Shown here one piece after another: positions 1 to 8,033 of a stretch of DNA of 20,987 bases. The notes beneath the pieces were generated by a model that was given only the letters and a program-made list of their open reading frames with translations, was not told the origin of the DNA and did no database searches. Source of the DNA: Planctomycetota bacterium (GTDB lineage: Bacteria > Planctomycetota > Phycisphaerae > UBA1845 > PWPN01); NCBI GenBank assembly GCA_020346805.1, contig CP070790.1, positions 3,349,268 to 3,370,254 on the forward strand, read 5' to 3'. Both the position numbers and the translations under genes were made by a program. Within the stretch, counting starts at the first letter, position 1; each line of letters starts with the position of its first letter.

Positions 1-1961
1 GATTCGGCCTCCATGAAGTTCTGGTAATCTTGATTTCCGTAGATTCGTCTGTCACCGACAGCCCAACCATTTGAGCCGTCGAAAGCCTCGGGCCACCATC
101 CATCTAGTACGGACATGTTAATTCCGCCATTAGGTGTGACCTTCATGCCGCTGGTACCGCTGGCTTCGTGTAGTTTGATGGGGGTGTTGATCCAAACGTC
201 AACGCCTTCGATGAGCAATCGGGCGATGCTCATATCGTAGTCTTCGAGAAAGACTATGCGATTCCTGAGGTTGGGTTTCTTATTAAACTCCATGATTTTT
301 TTGATCAGTTCCTTGCCCAGTTCGTCTTTGGGGTGAGCTTTGCCGGCAACGATGATCTGAACCGGTTTGTGAGGATCGGTTAGTATGCGGGTGAGTCTGT
401 CCGGATCGTACATTATTAAAGTTGCCCGTTTGTAGGGGGCGAACCGCCGGGCAAATCCCAGGGTTAGAGCCTCGGGATCGAGCACTTCATCGGCGCTATC
501 GACTTCGGCGGGTGGTGCCCCGCGGGCGATGAGTTGGTGTTTCAGCCGTCGTCTGGTGAAACCGCACAGGCGTTCGCGCAAGCGCTCGTGGCACCGCCAC
601 AATTCGGCATCAGGAATTAATTCAACTCGCTGCCAGACGGCTTCGTTGAAGGGATCTTCGGCCCACTGGGGCCCAAGATATTGGTCAAACAGATGGGCCA
701 TGTCGCGGGCCAGCCAACTGCGGATGTGTACGCCGTTGGTAATTGAAGTAATGGGTACCTCGTTGATGGGCACACCTGGATACACGTTGCTGAACATTTT
801 CCGCGACACTTCGCCGTGGAGTTTGCTGACCCCGTTGCTGAGGTAGGATAGTCTCAGGGCCAGTACCGCCATGCAGAAGGGTTCGTTGTTGTCCGCGGGA
901 TTTTTACGTCCCAGTTCAATGAGTCGTTCGACATTGATACTTAGGTCCTTGCAATAACTGCCGAGGTACTTGCTGACCATGGGAGTTGGAAAAGAGTCGA
1001 TTCCTGCCGGTACGGGTGTGTGGGTGGTGAATACCGTGCCGGTGGCCACTATCTCGCGGGCTTCCTCGAAGTTAAGTTTGTCACGCTGCATCCGTTGTTT
1101 GATGCGTTCGACGGCCAGGAAGGCGGAATGCCCTTCGTTCATGTGGCAGACGGAAGGATCGATGCCCAGAGCGGCCAGCGTTCGCATGCCGCCTATGCCG
1201 AGTACGATCTCTTGTCGCATTCTTATTTCCTGATCACCGCCATAGAGGCGGGCGGTGATATCACGGTCGTCGGGGCGGTTGCCGGAGACATTGGTATCCA
1301 GCAGGTAGAGGGGGATTCTGCCTACCTGTACCTTCCAGACATTGGCGTGAACGGGTCGGCCTCCGACATCGACGGTTACGAATAATTGTTTACCGTCGTC
1401 ATCGATAATCGGTTTGACCGGCAACAAAGAGAAATCGAGATCCGGATAATCTTCAAACTGATATCCGTCGTTGGTTAGATATTGATGGAAGTATCCTTGT
1501 CTGTATAACAATCCTACGCCAACCAGGGGTAGCCCCAGATCGCTGGCGCTTTTCAGTTGATCACCGGCCAGCACCCCCAGACCGCCGGAATAAATGGGCA
1601 AACATTCATGCAGGCCGAACTCTGCTGAAAAGTATGCGATGGATCCGGTTGGTTCATTGCAGTAGTGCTCGTCGAACCAACTGGGTCGCTTGAGGTAAGC
1701 TTGCAGTGAATCGAGCACCCTGCTTAGCGAAGCAACATATGCGGGATCGCGGGCCAGGCGATCCAAACGTTCCTGGCGCAAATGGGCCAACATGCCGACG
1801 GGAGAATGCTTAAGCTCTCTCCATAGGTCAACATCCAATCTTCGGAATAGTTCGATGGCTTCGGGATTCCACGTCCACCAAAGATTGTACGCCAAGTCAC
1901 GTAAGGGCTTTAATGTGTCCGGCAGAGCCGGTAAAACGGTAAAGCTTCTAACCTGATTCAT
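1..1961 (-). CDS. glgP: Alpha-glucan (glycogen/maltodextrin) phosphorylase, 3' end cut by window edge
   Basis: This GT35 enzyme uses phosphate to split alpha-1,4-glucans in the cytoplasm, releasing glucose-1-phosphate. About 653 residues are visible and the C-terminus lies outside the window. The N-terminus (LRDLAYNLWWTWNPEA, about residues 18-33) is typical of the DUF3417 domain that precedes the catalytic part in the short 'alpha-glucan family phosphorylase' branch. SAEFGLHECLPIYSGGLGVL follows, and the PLP-site motif EASGTSGMK lies near the end, with the Schiff-base lysine at about residue 607 (codon 141-143). The ATG at 1959-1961 is preceded by AGGTG with a 9-base spacer, and the protein begins MNQVRSFTVLP. 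It stands alone on its strand beside a long non-coding gap. The family is secure; glycogen versus maltodextrin as the natural substrate cannot be told. Short plus-strand frames inside it are shadows. Confidence 0.95.
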   Translation of the reverse strand, partial: MNQVRSFTVLPALPDTLKPLRDLAYNLWWTWNPEAIELFRRLDVDLWRELKHSPVGMLAHLRQERLDRLARDPAYVASLSRVLDSLQAYLKRPSWFDEHYCNEPTGSIAYFSAEFGLHECLPIYSGGLGVLAGDQLKSASDLGLPLVGVGLLYRQGYFHQYLTNDGYQFEDYPDLDFSLLPVKPIIDDDGKQLFVTVDVGGRPVHANVWKVQVGRIPLYLLDTNVSGNRPDDRDITARLYGGDQEIRMRQEIVLGIGGMRTLAALGIDPSVCHMNEGHSAFLAVERIKQRMQRDKLNFEEAREIVATGTVFTTHTPVPAGIDSFPTPMVSKYLGSYCKDLSINVERLIELGRKNPADNNEPFCMAVLALRLSYLSNGVSKLHGEVSRKMFSNVYPGVPINEVPITSITNGVHIRSWLARDMAHLFDQYLGPQWAEDPFNEAVWQRVELIPDAELWRCHERLRERLCGFTRRRLKHQLIARGAPPAEVDSADEVLDPEALTLGFARRFAPYKRATLIMYDPDRLTRILTDPHKPVQIIVAGKAHPKDELGKELIKKIMEFNKKPNLRNRIVFLEDYDMSIARLLIEGVDVWINTPIKLHEASGTSGMKVTPNGGINMSVLDGWWPEAFDGSNGWAVGDRRIYGNQDYQNFMEAE

Positions 1962-2791
1962 AGTCAATTACACCTGGAAATAACAATAAATAGGTTACGG
2001 ATCGGTTACATACCTCAGATAAGGGGCCACCGACCTACTGTTGGGCCACAAAAGTATCGGTCCCCACCTTCACTCCGGTAAACCAGCATTCTTATAGATT
2101 GTAGCATCGGTAAAAAGTACACCAGGATCTTGGAATTTCAAAACAAAGCTTTGATAACAGATGAACCGGGTTCCTTGATGTTCAAATAATAGTGTTCAGC
2201 CCATTCTTTTGTCAGAAAGGACGGATGTCGTTCAGCAATAATTTACATTGTTTTTATCCTAGGCCTTTTGACGGATTTCCGTCGCTTGTGTATTTCTATT
2301 CCGGAAAGGATCGATTTAACTATTTTTTGTCATGACTGGTATTCGCCCATTTGGAGAGCTTTTCCTGACTGGGATTATTGGGGTGCGGTCTTTTTTATTG
2401 AGGGGTCGTCGCTGAATGGCAGCGAGCAGTGAAAGATACAGTTTTTAGTATGACTGTTGAGTCAATGGTCAACATCGCAAAAATTCGATGTTAGAAGGTT
2501 AATCAGCCTTTTACAGTTAGTAATCATATTTATAAAAGTAAATACTGTCTTTTTTTACTCTATCTGTGGCCTAATTATGAGTTTTAGCATTGAGTGTCGG
2601 CGAAACACTGAAATCAGTTAATTGTGAAGATCCTGGTACAGGGGTAAAAGTGCTTGCATGGTGTGGTAAACTGCTGGTAAGCTTATATTGTATAGACTGT
2701 CTTTTGGCTTCTGGCGGGATCATTGTAGTTGATGGCGTCATCACACCTCCATAAGCCTTGTTGCCAGTCAATTCCGTCAGGAGCCTGTGTT
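1962..2791. other. 830-base non-coding gap between glgP and the RRM gene
   Basis: No convincing coding frame is visible on either strand. The gap must hold the promoters of the divergent glgP and RRM genes. It contains three short perfect hairpins: GACGG-attt-CCGTC at 2270-2283, TCGCTG-aatgg-CAGCGA at 2409-2425, and AACATCG-caaaaatt-CGATGTT at 2471-2492. None is followed by a convincing T-run, so they are not obvious terminators. A TTGCAT (2654-2659) and a TATATT (2684-2689) occur before the RRM gene, but their 24-base spacing is too long for a standard sigma-70 promoter. Confidence 0.5.
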
Positions 2792-3073
2792 ATGGTGAAC
2801 ATATATGTTGGTAATCTTCCCTTTGCGACTACTGAGCAAAATCTCAATGATTTATTTTCTGAGTATGGCAGCGTCGAGCGAGCGACAATTATAACCGACC
2901 GGATGACCGGACGATCGCGTGGTTTCGGATTTGTAGAAATGTCCGATGATTCTGAAGCTCGTTCTGCGATTGAGGGACTTAATGGTAAGGATATGGATGG
3001 TCGGACGATTGTTGTTAACGAGGCCAGGGCCAAAGGTGATCGCCGCGGCGGCGGACAACGGCGTGACCGTTAG
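2792..3073 (+). CDS. Small single-RRM RNA-binding protein
   Basis: This 93-residue protein is one RNA-recognition motif followed by a short basic glycine-rich tail. RNP2 is IYVGNL (residues 4-9) and RNP1 is RGFGFVEM (43-50), both with the aromatic residues that stack on RNA bases. The tail is RRGGGQRRDR. The size and plan match bacterial Rbp proteins known from cyanobacteria and other phyla, which bind single-stranded RNA and are often cold-responsive; that link is family knowledge. The start is the ATG at 2792 because AGGAG lies 8 bases upstream and the domain begins at once. An in-frame upstream ATG (2729) would add 21 residues unlike the family. It is monocistronic, behind a long leader region. 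RNA targets are unknown. Confidence 0.92.
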   Translation: MVNIYVGNLPFATTEQNLNDLFSEYGSVERATIITDRMTGRSRGFGFVEMSDDSEARSAIEGLNGKDMDGRTIVVNEARAKGDRRGGGQRRDR

Positions 3074-3187
3074 TAATCATCTTTGGCGTACGAATTGGTT
3101 ATGGAGTTATCAAACCAGTATGGATTATTAAGTTATTATCATGCGACCATATTTTGTGGCATGAGGCACGTTATAGGGTTTCGTTTT

Positions 3188-5221
3188 TCAACGCACGTCG
3201 CCACCGGTCGATATATTGACGACCGTGGGGTAATCATAACAGTCTTCTACAATTGAGGAGGTGTCGGCGAAGGCGGTTTGGCCTATTAGCGTTTCTACGT
3301 CATCAATAGAAGAGGCTTTAACACCGACCTGGCTGACAGAATAAATTTTGTCGTCAATAAACACCCCTCGGGTGAAACCATAGTAACTTCGGAAACAACC
3401 ATTATTGGTTTCGCCATCTGTGGTTGCGATTCGACCCAATAGTTTAAAGCCGTTTTCTACGGAGACATCATAGACATACAGGCCGGTGAAGGTATGTTGG
3501 CCGTACGTAGGTCCAGTGGTGTCACCTTGGTAAAGATCGATAGGAAAAGCCAGGGCCCCCAGTGGGGCATAATAATTAAAGGCCTTGGGATTTTCGTTGG
3601 CTTCGCTGTTTGTGCCTCGACTGCCGATGATCTCTTTATGCAGCAGCCGGGGCTTGGCGAAATCGGTGACGTCAAAAATAGATAACTGCACGCCTTGAAA
3701 CCAGGCGAATGAGCCGACGTCTTCCGCATCCTTGCCGATGGTCAGCAAATGGTTGTCATCCAGCAATTGGATATGGTCGGAATATCCGGGCACTTTCAGT
3801 TCGCCCATAAGCTTGGGCTGTTTAGGATCGGCAAGGTCCAAGGTGAACAGCGGATCGATTTTCTTAAAGGTTACCAGAAATCCCCGGTCGCCAATAAAGC
3901 GAGCGGCATAGATGGTTTCGCCGGGGGCAATGTTCTCAATTTTCCCTACTATGTCGAGGGATGTGTCGGCCTCGCCAAGGACGTATACGTTGTTGGCCTG
4001 TCCATTTTGATTTAAGAAGGAATTCAAGCCGCCGGTAGTGGCGATCCGTAAATAATCTTCATGTTCGCCGAGTGAATATTGGTTTAGCGGTCGGCCGGGT
4101 ACAATCCCGCTGGCAATATACTCGGTTCCACCTTCGGTGAAATTGAACTTATGGATGATGGTGTCCTGTCGATAAGTAGAACCGACTATGCCGTATTCCG
4201 TATCCGTGACGTATAGCGAATCGGTGCTGGCGTAGATAGTACCTGCATCTGCGGTGACGGCAATGGACTGAAAATCAGTATCCGGTGTATCGACGTCAAG
4301 GGTAACCACGGTGGTTATGCCGTAACCATTGGGTTCCTCCGGCCGGTAGAAATTGTCCCATTCAATAATGTCTCCGGAAGCTATCGATCCATCTGCCTGA
4401 GCAATTTGATAATCGGGTATCCACTCGTCCAGGCCCATACTTTCCAGGGTATCAGAAGTCAAATCGATCGGCAGGCGGGGGATTGTGGTAAGGATAAGGT
4501 AGAGTTTATTATCGATCATTCTGCTGGAAGCCAACGAACCTTCGAGTTTGATTGTTTTGATGATTGTTGTATTTTCAGGATCAGTTACGTCGATGATGGT
4601 AACGGAAGTTTCAGATCCGTCATTCCAGGTGCCGCCGACAAGATCCGTTTGTTGGGCTGATAATACGAAATCCCACTGGGTTTCGTAGTAAGCGTATTTT
4701 TGCGAAAGTACGACGAGCTTGTTTTGATACAAGTAGAGTGAGTCACCGTAGGATTCGAGTTGGATTGGTGTGACTTCCAATAAGTCTTCGGCAGGCGTGG
4801 CACTAACGATGTGGATGGTGCTGCCGTCCAGCACGTAGATTATTTGCCCGTCGTTTTTAACGACATCACATTCGTCAACACCGATTTCCTGGATGTTGGT
4901 GGTAGAGAAACCGCGGTCTCCGTCGGCATCTCCGCCCTCAGCCAATTGGCCGGACATATCGGGCATGGGTTGTGCTGATGGTGTCGACGCTGGCATGGGA
5001 AGTCCGAGTCCGAAAAAGAAGGGGAGCATCGGCTCTTCCGACTGAGATCTCAGGTATTGTGCTGAGGCCTGTTCCACTAAATAGGAGCGTAATTCCTCGG
5101 GTGATGAAAACACTTTCATCCCTGCAACCCGAGGTGGTGGATCAATTGGTAATAACGGACAGGCAGCTCCGCTTACCGCCAAACAGACAGAAACCAAGCC
5201 TAGGATCCATATTCGTCGCAT
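3188..5221 (-). CDS. Secreted beta-propeller domain protein (PF09826-like), probable lipoprotein
   Basis: This is a 677-residue exported protein. The N-terminus (MRRIWILGLVSVCLAVSGAAC) is a signal peptide ending at Cys21; the lipobox GAAC is imperfect because Leu is missing at -3, so lipidation is likely but unproven. A low-complexity Pro/Met/Gly stretch (about 65-105) leads to the family hallmark FSTTNIQEIGVDECDVVKND (105-124). Repeated beta-strand blocks follow, including TVVTLDVDTPDT, AARFIGDRGFLVTF and HIQLLDDNHLLTIGKDA. This matches the family of 'secreted proteins containing a C-terminal beta-propeller domain', known in archaea and bacteria and without a firm function. The start is well supported by GGAGG 8 bases upstream. 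The phosphoesterase gene lies 110 bases upstream on the same strand, so co-transcription is possible. Confidence 0.82.
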   Translation of the reverse strand: MRRIWILGLVSVCLAVSGAACPLLPIDPPPRVAGMKVFSSPEELRSYLVEQASAQYLRSQSEEPMLPFFFGLGLPMPASTPSAQPMPDMSGQLAEGGDADGDRGFSTTNIQEIGVDECDVVKNDGQIIYVLDGSTIHIVSATPAEDLLEVTPIQLESYGDSLYLYQNKLVVLSQKYAYYETQWDFVLSAQQTDLVGGTWNDGSETSVTIIDVTDPENTTIIKTIKLEGSLASSRMIDNKLYLILTTIPRLPIDLTSDTLESMGLDEWIPDYQIAQADGSIASGDIIEWDNFYRPEEPNGYGITTVVTLDVDTPDTDFQSIAVTADAGTIYASTDSLYVTDTEYGIVGSTYRQDTIIHKFNFTEGGTEYIASGIVPGRPLNQYSLGEHEDYLRIATTGGLNSFLNQNGQANNVYVLGEADTSLDIVGKIENIAPGETIYAARFIGDRGFLVTFKKIDPLFTLDLADPKQPKLMGELKVPGYSDHIQLLDDNHLLTIGKDAEDVGSFAWFQGVQLSIFDVTDFAKPRLLHKEIIGSRGTNSEANENPKAFNYYAPLGALAFPIDLYQGDTTGPTYGQHTFTGLYVYDVSVENGFKLLGRIATTDGETNNGCFRSYYGFTRGVFIDDKIYSVSQVGVKASSIDDVETLIGQTAFADTSSIVEDCYDYPTVVNISTGGDVR

Positions 5222-5331
5222 GGTATTGCCTCCTTCGGTGAGCCCTTCTGTTGCTTAATTGATACAATTGTAGCGCATTTCGAAGTGTCCAACGGCTATA
5301 ATGGTGTTTTCGGATGGGCAATAAGTGGGTT

Positions 5332-6279
5332 TTATATATGTGTTAGGGTAAATTCTGTGATTTCAGGTCGGGCATTGAACCGAACTCGCTTAAACCATCC
5401 GATGCCCCGGTTCACATAGAGGTTTTTGCCATCCAATTGATAGTGACCGGCCACGAACTGTTTGTGTTGAATGGGGATTAATATTGGACCAAGTAACGGA
5501 ATGCTAACCTGTCCGCCGTGCGTGTGGCCTGAAAGTATCCACGAGGCGGGTGTATCAAGCAGGTCTATGAAGCTATCCGGGTTATGCGAAAGGGCGATGC
5601 AGGGGGATGACTTGGGAACACCGGTGAATGCAGTCTGCTTGTTGAAGCGGCCTGACCAGTAGTCCTCCATACCCACGATGTAAAGTCTGCTGGATCCTCG
5701 CGATATAACGGTCGACTCGTTTCGCAGGAGGCTGAGGCCTTCTTTGATCATTGCCGCCGTGACCCGATCCGCCGTTTGGGCCGATCCGGTTCCCATAGAA
5801 AAGGCCCCCCATTCATGGTTGCCAAGGATTACAAGTGGACGGTTATCTACCCGAATCCGGGCCAGTAGTTTCCCTACTATCCCGCACCATTCCGTTTGAG
5901 CGCGATGGACGATATCACCAGTTATCACAACCAGATCGGGGCGACGGCGGCCGATCCAGTCTATCCACTTGGTAAGATATTCCAAAGGTACGCCGGCACC
6001 GAGATGCAGATCGCTAATTTGGATAATCCGGAAGCCATCAAAGTCGTGTTGTAAGTTGGGAATGGGCATTTTCCGGTGGATGATCTGGAGCCATAAAGGC
6101 TCAATTCGCCAAGCATAGCCGGCAGATCCCAGGGCAGCGAGCGTCCCACCAGCGAGCGCGGAACGTAAAAAATTTCGACGGGTTTGGCGACGTCTGGACG
6201 TCTTATTATTCAGGTTCGAATTTGTTATCGGAGTTGCTCCATTAGTACTTTCCGGTGGATCGAACAATTTTAGTGCCAT
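5332..6279 (-). CDS. Tat-exported metallophosphoesterase (YkuE/YaeI-like)
   Basis: This is a calcineurin-like phosphoesterase of 315 residues from the chosen start. A twin-arginine signal (RRNFLR, residues 34-39, then ALAGGTLAALGSAG) points to export as a folded protein. Metal-site motifs come in order: DLHLG (90-94), GDIVH (121-125), GNHEW (153-157), SHNPD (231-235) and SGHTHGGQ (250-257), all complete. YkuE and YaeI are membrane-associated relatives; YaeI hydrolyses UDP-2,3-diacylglucosamine-type substrates, but that specificity is not shown here. The frame is open to 6438, giving a 368-residue form with a Lys/Phe-rich extension. I prefer the ATG at 6277-6279, which gives a conventional Tat n-region, although neither start has a clear ribosome site. 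It lies upstream of the propeller gene on the same strand. Confidence 0.85.
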   Translation of the reverse strand: MALKLFDPPESTNGATPITNSNLNNKTSRRRQTRRNFLRSALAGGTLAALGSAGYAWRIEPLWLQIIHRKMPIPNLQHDFDGFRIIQISDLHLGAGVPLEYLTKWIDWIGRRRPDLVVITGDIVHRAQTEWCGIVGKLLARIRVDNRPLVILGNHEWGAFSMGTGSAQTADRVTAAMIKEGLSLLRNESTVISRGSSRLYIVGMEDYWSGRFNKQTAFTGVPKSSPCIALSHNPDSFIDLLDTPASWILSGHTHGGQVSIPLLGPILIPIQHKQFVAGHYQLDGKNLYVNRGIGWFKRVRFNARPEITEFTLTHI

Positions 6280-6651
6280 TTTGACAGGGTTGCCCTGCAA
6301 AAGGGAGACGGCATTGCGTCTAGCTATACAGCCAGACGGGTATTCGAACATAATCATCGTTATATACGTAAAAAAAGGTGATTTTGGAGGTATAAATTGA
6401 AATTTTTTTGTTGGTTTCCGGTAAGAAATCCTGTACAATAGCGAATGATGGTGTGTAGCCCACCCCCGCCTACCGGGAGGGAGTAGCTGCCGTGGTGGGC
6501 TCCTTACGGGGCCAAAGAAGCGGCATTTATCACAACATTAAGTATTAATGGAAAGTGGCTATTTTGGCTTTTTCGCTGGGCTTTGGGTTCAGTTGGTAAT
6601 AGGGGGTCGCATGGCGGCAACAGAGACGTGGGTGATTATAAAGGATTAGCA
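6280..6651. other. 372-base gap between divergent genes; holds a GC-rich hairpin
   Basis: This gap lies between the divergent phosphoesterase and DUF2617-like starts. It contains the nested hairpin described separately and a short A+T palindrome CATTAAGTATTAATG at 6536-6550. Both flanking frames could extend into the gap through weak starts (ATG-type to 6438 on the minus strand, TTG at 6583 on the plus strand), so its outer parts may be coding. No other gene is seen. Confidence 0.45.
6457..6501 (+). other. Nested GC-rich hairpin, possible structured RNA leader
   Basis: The arms AGCCCACC (6457-6464) and GGTGGGCT (6494-6501) form a perfect 8-bp stem. It encloses an immediately adjacent hairpin CCCG-cctac-CGGG (6465-6477). 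An alternative pairing CTAC (6470-6473) with GTAG (6483-6486) competes with the inner stem. It sits about 150 bases upstream of the DUF2617-like gene in otherwise AT-rich surroundings. A following CCTTACGGGGCC segment has no T-run, so it is not a standard terminator. I do not recognise it as a named riboswitch. Confidence 0.4.
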
Positions 6652-7212
6652 GTGGAATTGGGTCAGACTATTCAACGTGTTGCAGATATGAAGTTTGTGC
6701 TGTATCACCGGCCGCTTCATCCGGAGTTGTTTTACATTCACAAGAATCACCATTTGCACAGGCCATCTTATCAAGCGGACATCTGGGTGATGGGTTTGTC
6801 TCATGTTTGTACGGTGGAATCGGCAGGTCGGTATGTTACCGAGGCGACTACTGATGATCTGGAAGTTCTGCCGCAAAACGGGCTGATAACTTCGTTCCAG
6901 TTTCGTGGTGAGCGCGATCATTTGGAGGAATTTGAGGACGGGATGCGATATATCCTCTCGACCCAGGTGGAGCGAATGAATCAAAACCTGTTTCATGCCT
7001 CGCATCGCGATCTGATTCGGTATGCGGGTTCTCGTGGTATGCTGGTCAAGTTCGATGATTGGACCGATGAGGAGGATTTACCGCCGTTTACTTTCATCGA
7101 CTGGGAGGCCCGGAACCAGGAATTGCACATCCAGGCATTCCATGCGTTTCCCGCGGATTATACTATTGTGAAGACGCAGTCGATTTTCGAGGTGGGAAAG
7201 AGAAAAAACTAG
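6652..7212 (+). CDS. Conserved hypothetical protein, probably DUF2617 family
   Basis: This soluble protein of 186 residues from the chosen start has no signal or membrane segment. Blocks I associate from memory with DUF2617 proteins are FVLYHRPLHPELF near the N-terminus, NGLITSFQFRGERD in the middle, and QAFHAFPADYTIVKTQSIFE at the C-terminus. The function of the family is not known to me. The GTG at 6652 is chosen because AGGA (6642-6645) sits 6 bases upstream. Earlier in-frame starts (GTG 6628, TTG 6583) lack a ribosome site and would add Gly/Arg-rich residues unlike the rest. It is monocistronic, ends at a clear intrinsic terminator, and follows a structured GC-rich element that could be its leader. 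The family assignment was not checked by search. Confidence 0.7.
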   Translation: MELGQTIQRVADMKFVLYHRPLHPELFYIHKNHHLHRPSYQADIWVMGLSHVCTVESAGRYVTEATTDDLEVLPQNGLITSFQFRGERDHLEEFEDGMRYILSTQVERMNQNLFHASHRDLIRYAGSRGMLVKFDDWTDEEDLPPFTFIDWEARNQELHIQAFHAFPADYTIVKTQSIFEVGKRKN

Positions 7213-7270
7213 ACGGTATCTAAAAAAATTATACTGATATAAGCCCTTTCCTCAAGTAGTAGTTAATAGC

Positions 7271-7305
7271 GGGTGGATCGATATTTTCGATTCACCCACT
7301 TTTTA
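7271..7305 (+). terminator. Intrinsic terminator after the DUF2617-like gene
   Basis: GGGTGGATCG (7271-7280) pairs with CGATTCACCC (7288-7297) across a 7-base loop, with one G-U pair. The stem is followed by ACTTTTTAC. It starts about 60 bases after the TAG stop and separates this gene from leuD. Confidence 0.75.
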
Positions 7306-7377
7306 CTTATGAGGTGACCAGGTTATTTTGAATTGTAATTTTGTGTCAGGAGACGTTTCCCGATCCAGGAGGTTGGT

Positions 7378-7383
7378 TATAAT
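7378..7383 (+). promoter_or_regulatory. Candidate -10 box for leuD
   Basis: A perfect TATAAT lies 52 bases upstream of the leuD ATG and downstream of the previous terminator, where a promoter is expected. No good TTGACA-like element is seen 16-18 bases upstream, so the call is weak. Confidence 0.3.
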
Positions 7384-7434
7384 AACATCCGATATTAATT
7401 AACTGAGCGTTACTATGTACTATGGGGAATTGAA

Positions 7435-8001
7435 ATGGAAGAAGTCGTAAAAGGTAAGGTTTATGTGTTGGGTGATAACATCGATACCGATCAGATCATT
7501 CCCGCCCAGTATCTGGTGTATAATCCGGCTGTTGCTGAGGAACGGAAGCTGTTCGGCCGGTACGCACTCTCCGGTGTTCCGGTAGCCAAAGCGGGGCTGC
7601 CGGGGGGAGGTGTTTCTTTTATCGATCAGGTCGACGAGTCGAGGGTTCAAAGCGAATTTACCGTTATTGTGGCCGGTAAGAACTTAGGCTGTGGCAGTTC
7701 CCGCGAACACGCCCCCCTGGCCCTGCAGGAAGCGGGGGTAGGGGCGGTAATAGCTGAATCCTACGCACGGATTTTTTATCGCAATTCTGTCAATGGCGGG
7801 TACCTGATTCCATTCGAATCAACCGAACGGTTGATCGAACAATTCAGTACCGGCGACGAGGTTGAAGTTCGCTGCAGCGAGAACTGCTTAATCAACCTAA
7901 GTTCTGATAAACGATATGGGCTGAAATCGTTGGGAGAAGCGGCTTCGATTATAGAAGCTGGTGGTTTGTTTGAGTATGCGAAGCGCTGCGGTATGCTCTA
8001 G
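7435..8001 (+). CDS. leuD: 3-isopropylmalate dehydratase small subunit (LeuD/HacB-type swivel protein)
   Basis: This 188-residue aconitase-superfamily small subunit pairs with a [4Fe-4S] large subunit (LeuC) to isomerise 2- and 3-isopropylmalate in leucine synthesis. Hallmarks are [14 protein letters not shown] (residues 14-27) and the substrate-loop motif [10 protein letters not shown] (85-94), then [19 protein letters not shown] (104-122). The length fits the compact bacterial/archaeal LeuD class. Homoaconitase or methylmalate-type small subunits look alike, so leucine specificity is inferred. The ATG is preceded by GGGGA with 6 bases between. No leuC, leuB or leuA is within the window, so the partner must lie elsewhere. 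The downstream membrane-protein gene follows after about 30 bases and is probably co-transcribed. Confidence 0.88.
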   Translation: MEEVVKGKVYVLGDNIDTDQIIPAQYLVYNPAVAEERKLFGRYALSGVPVAKAGLPGGGVSFIDQVDESRVQSEFTVIVAGKNLGCGSSREHAPLALQEAGVGAVIAESYARIFYRNSVNGGYLIPFESTERLIEQFSTGDEVEVRCSENCLINLSSDKRYGLKSLGEAASIIEAGGLFEYAKRCGML

Positions 8002-8033
8002 CCGTTGTCGGTTTTCTTGTGTCTCGACGCGGT

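Noticed and set aside
529..1385. Plus-strand open frames of 87-121 codons
   Set aside because: They lie antisense to glgP, whose conserved motifs are continuous across the same bases.
2729..2791. Upstream in-frame start for the RRM protein
   Set aside because: It adds a Cys/Ser/His-rich stretch unlike the family, and the ATG at 2792 has a good AGGAG site.
6477..6501. Mn-sensing yybP-ykoY riboswitch
   Set aside because: Only the GGGAGTAGC string is similar; the second conserved strand and a metal-transport gene are missing.
7420..7650. Minus-strand frame over the start of leuD
   Set aside because: Antisense to strongly conserved LeuD motifs, with no ribosome site or domain.
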